A stretch of DNA of 64,000 nucleotides from Synechococcus sp. CC9902 (lineage in GTDB: Bacteria; Cyanobacteriota; Cyanobacteriia; PCC-6307; Cyanobiaceae), in assembly GCF_000012505.1 (NCBI RefSeq), contig NC_007513.1, forward strand, positions 186,001 to 250,000, given 5' to 3'. Below are positions 62,423 to 64,000 of this stretch, piece after piece. Position 1 is the first letter of the stretch, and the number at the start of each line of letters is the position of its first letter. The translations under genes and the position numbers were made by a program. The notes below the pieces were generated by a model. That model made no database searches and was not told the origin of the DNA. It saw only the letters and a list, made by a program, of their open reading frames with translations.

Positions 62423-64000
62423 TTAGATCGTGCCAATTGCCTCCATGGCGATCGAGGCAATCGCTTGATCGCTGGCCTTTGGTAGCTGGACGTATTTGCC
62501 ACCGGCGGCTTCGGCGAGGTCTTTGCCCATGCCGCTACCGATGAATTTGCGTTCGGTGTCGATCACGAGCAACTTGATGCCGAGCATCCGATAACGGGCC
62601 GCCACATCCAGCACCTCCTGCTTTAAATCGGGCTTCTCTTCTCCGTCCAGCTCGGGTTGGCCAAGCGATTTGCTGAGCGGTACGTTGCCCCGGCCGTCGG
62701 TAATCGCCACCACCACGACTTGGCCGAGGTCGCCGGTGGCCAGAGCATTGGCTCCCACCCTGGCCGCTTGGGTGAGTCCGTGGGCGAGCGGTGAACCGCC
62801 CCCGCAGGGCATGGATTCAAGCCGTCGCCGTGCGGCTGTGATTGAACGCGTTGGCGGCAATAACACCTCGGCTTGCTCGCCTCGGAAGGGAATCAACGCC
62901 ACTTCATCGCGGTTTTCATAGGCCTCGGTGAGCAGTCGAATCACGGCTCCCTTGGCACTTTGCATGCGGTTGAGCGCCATCGAACCACTGGCATCCACCA
63001 GAAACACCACGAGGGCGCCAGCTTTGCGCTGCAAAAGCTTGGCGCGCAAATCGCCTTCCTCCACGATCACAGCGCGGCCGGGCTGTCGTTCACGCCGCGC
63101 TTTTTGGTACGGGGCCGCTGCCCGCAGCGTTGCATCCACTGCAATCCGGCGAACGGGGCCCCGGGGCAGCATCGGCTTGACGTAGCGGCCTCGGCTATCG
63201 CTTAACACCACCGAGCGACTGCCGCTGTTACCGGCTTTGCTCTTGGCTGCGTTGAACAGAAGGAGATCTGGATCCACATCAATCGCCTCTGGATCGAGCA
63301 TGAATTCTTCGGGTACCGACGGAGGGGCTTGGTCCTCCGGACTGTCGTCATCGGTGTTGTCGTCGTCGGAGTTGTCCTCGTCCGCGTTGCTGTCGTCTGG
63401 TGTGTCGTCCTCCTCTCCAGATCCCTCGGGTGGGGGAGGTGGATTGTCCTGTTGATCTTGCTGATCGCCTTGGGACGGAGGGGGTTCTTGCTCCTGTGGT
63501 GGTGGAGGCTCCATCTGCTGATCCGGTGGAGGCAGCTGCGATGCCCGTGGGGCGATCACCAGCGCGACCGCCACTTGTAGGTCGTCTGCTTCAACTTGGT
63601 CGCGACCGCTTAGGGCGGCATGGGCTCGAGCGACGCGGACGGCATACAACTCGGATCGGTGGCCTTCTACTCCGCCCCGAATCGCTTCGGTCACGAGATA
63701 TTCGATTTGTTCACGGCTGATTCGCACATCGGGCAGCCATTGCCGGGCCAGCAGCAGTTGGGTGGCTAGAGCGTCGGTTTCTTCGCTCCAGGTTTCGGCA
63801 AAGGTGCGGCTGCATTGGCCGTGGGCCAGTACGGCATTGGTGATTTCTACCCGTTGTTCGGTGCTCACCAGCTGATTGGCCGAAAGCGCGATGGCAAAGC
63901 GGTCCAGCAAGTGATCGCGAATGTTGCCTTCTTCGGGGTTGTAGGTAGCGATCAGCAGCGGTCGACAGGGGTGGCTGAGGCTGAGGCCTTCCCGTTCCAC
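62423..64000 (-). CDS. chlD: Magnesium chelatase subunit D, N terminus cut by window edge
   Basis: 525 residues are present; the full enzyme is usually about 680-720, so the N-terminal AAA+ part is missing. The remaining AAA+ portion ([20 protein letters not shown]) is followed by a Pro/Gln-rich and then Glu/Asp-rich linker around residues 165-235, and a von Willebrand-A-like domain with [21 protein letters not shown] and [15 protein letters not shown]. With ChlI and ChlH it inserts magnesium into protoporphyrin IX for chlorophyll. No start codon is called, as the frame runs off the window. Confidence 0.97.
   Translation of the reverse strand: MEREGLSLSHPCRPLLIATYNPEEGNIRDHLLDRFAIALSANQLVSTEQRVEITNAVLAHGQCSRTFAETWSEETDALATQLLLARQWLPDVRISREQIEYLVTEAIRGGVEGHRSELYAVRVARAHAALSGRDQVEADDLQVAVALVIAPRASQLPPPDQQMEPPPPQEQEPPPSQGDQQDQQDNPPPPPEGSGEEDDTPDDSNADEDNSDDDNTDDDSPEDQAPPSVPEEFMLDPEAIDVDPDLLLFNAAKSKAGNSGSRSVVLSDSRGRYVKPMLPRGPVRRIAVDATLRAAAPYQKARRERQPGRAVIVEEGDLRAKLLQRKAGALVVFLVDASGSMALNRMQSAKGAVIRLLTEAYENRDEVALIPFRGEQAEVLLPPTRSITAARRRLESMPCGGGSPLAHGLTQAARVGANALATGDLGQVVVVAITDGRGNVPLSKSLGQPELDGEEKPDLKQEVLDVAARYRMLGIKLLVIDTERKFIGSGMGKDLAEAAGGKYVQLPKASDQAIASIAMEAIGTI

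Overview
The window reads as the chromosome of a marine picocyanobacterium, most likely Synechococcus. It carries photosystem II genes (psbE, psbF, psbL, psbJ with ycf48 and a membrane rubredoxin), chloroplast-type NDH-1 genes (ndhC-ndhK-ndhJ), heme oxygenase for bilin synthesis, the Mg-chelatase D subunit and glycolate dehydrogenase subunits. Genes are packed on both strands, and many neighbours overlap by ATGA or TAATG. No rRNA operon, insertion sequence, prophage or CRISPR array was seen. The window opens inside a tRNA-Arg(CCU) gene and closes inside chlD.

Layout. 1-11.3 kb is mostly core metabolism: two small conserved genes, glycogen phosphorylase, a CPA2 cation/proton antiporter, an alpha/beta hydrolase, an aldose-epimerase-like protein, and glcE and glcF flanking a four-carbon acid-sugar kinase. 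11.3-13.2 kb is a lone AT-rich multi-spanning membrane protein of unknown function, followed by icd. 14.8-17.8 kb holds a GtrB-like glycosyltransferase, a GtrA/ChbG-deacetylase fusion and an MTA/SAH nucleosidase. 17.8-19.1 kb holds a small unknown gene and heme oxygenase.

19.1-44.1 kb is largely a cell-surface glycan region. It contains five GT4-type glycosyltransferases, an MsbA-like ABC exporter, two sulfotransferases, a paralogue of the 11.3 kb membrane protein, a GT-A-fold transferase, a PMT/ArnT-like transferase, galE, and a full CMP-KDO route (kdsD, kdsA, kdsC, kdsB). Housekeeping genes are interspersed: a UvrD/PcrA helicase, cca, and an oxidoreductase-SelD fusion.

44.1-50.3 kb is a secretion unit (parvulin-like protein, cNMP-domain/C39-like ABC exporter, HlyD adaptor) followed by another GT4. 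50.4-55.1 kb is hisS, then a nucleotide-sugar operon making UDP-GlcA, UDP-xylose and probably UDP-GalA. 55.2-59.2 kb is the photosystem II assembly cluster and ndhCKJ. 59.3-64 kb has a YvcK/CofD-like protein, two parts of an Mla/TGD-type lipid transporter and chlD.

The best candidate for something undescribed is the reverse-strand unit kdsA - sulfotransferase - ~620-aa membrane protein, together with the distant paralogue of that membrane protein. It suggests a sulfated, possibly KDO-containing surface polymer made with a GT-C-like enzyme that I cannot assign to a named family. Everything here rests on reading the sequence; no database search was run.
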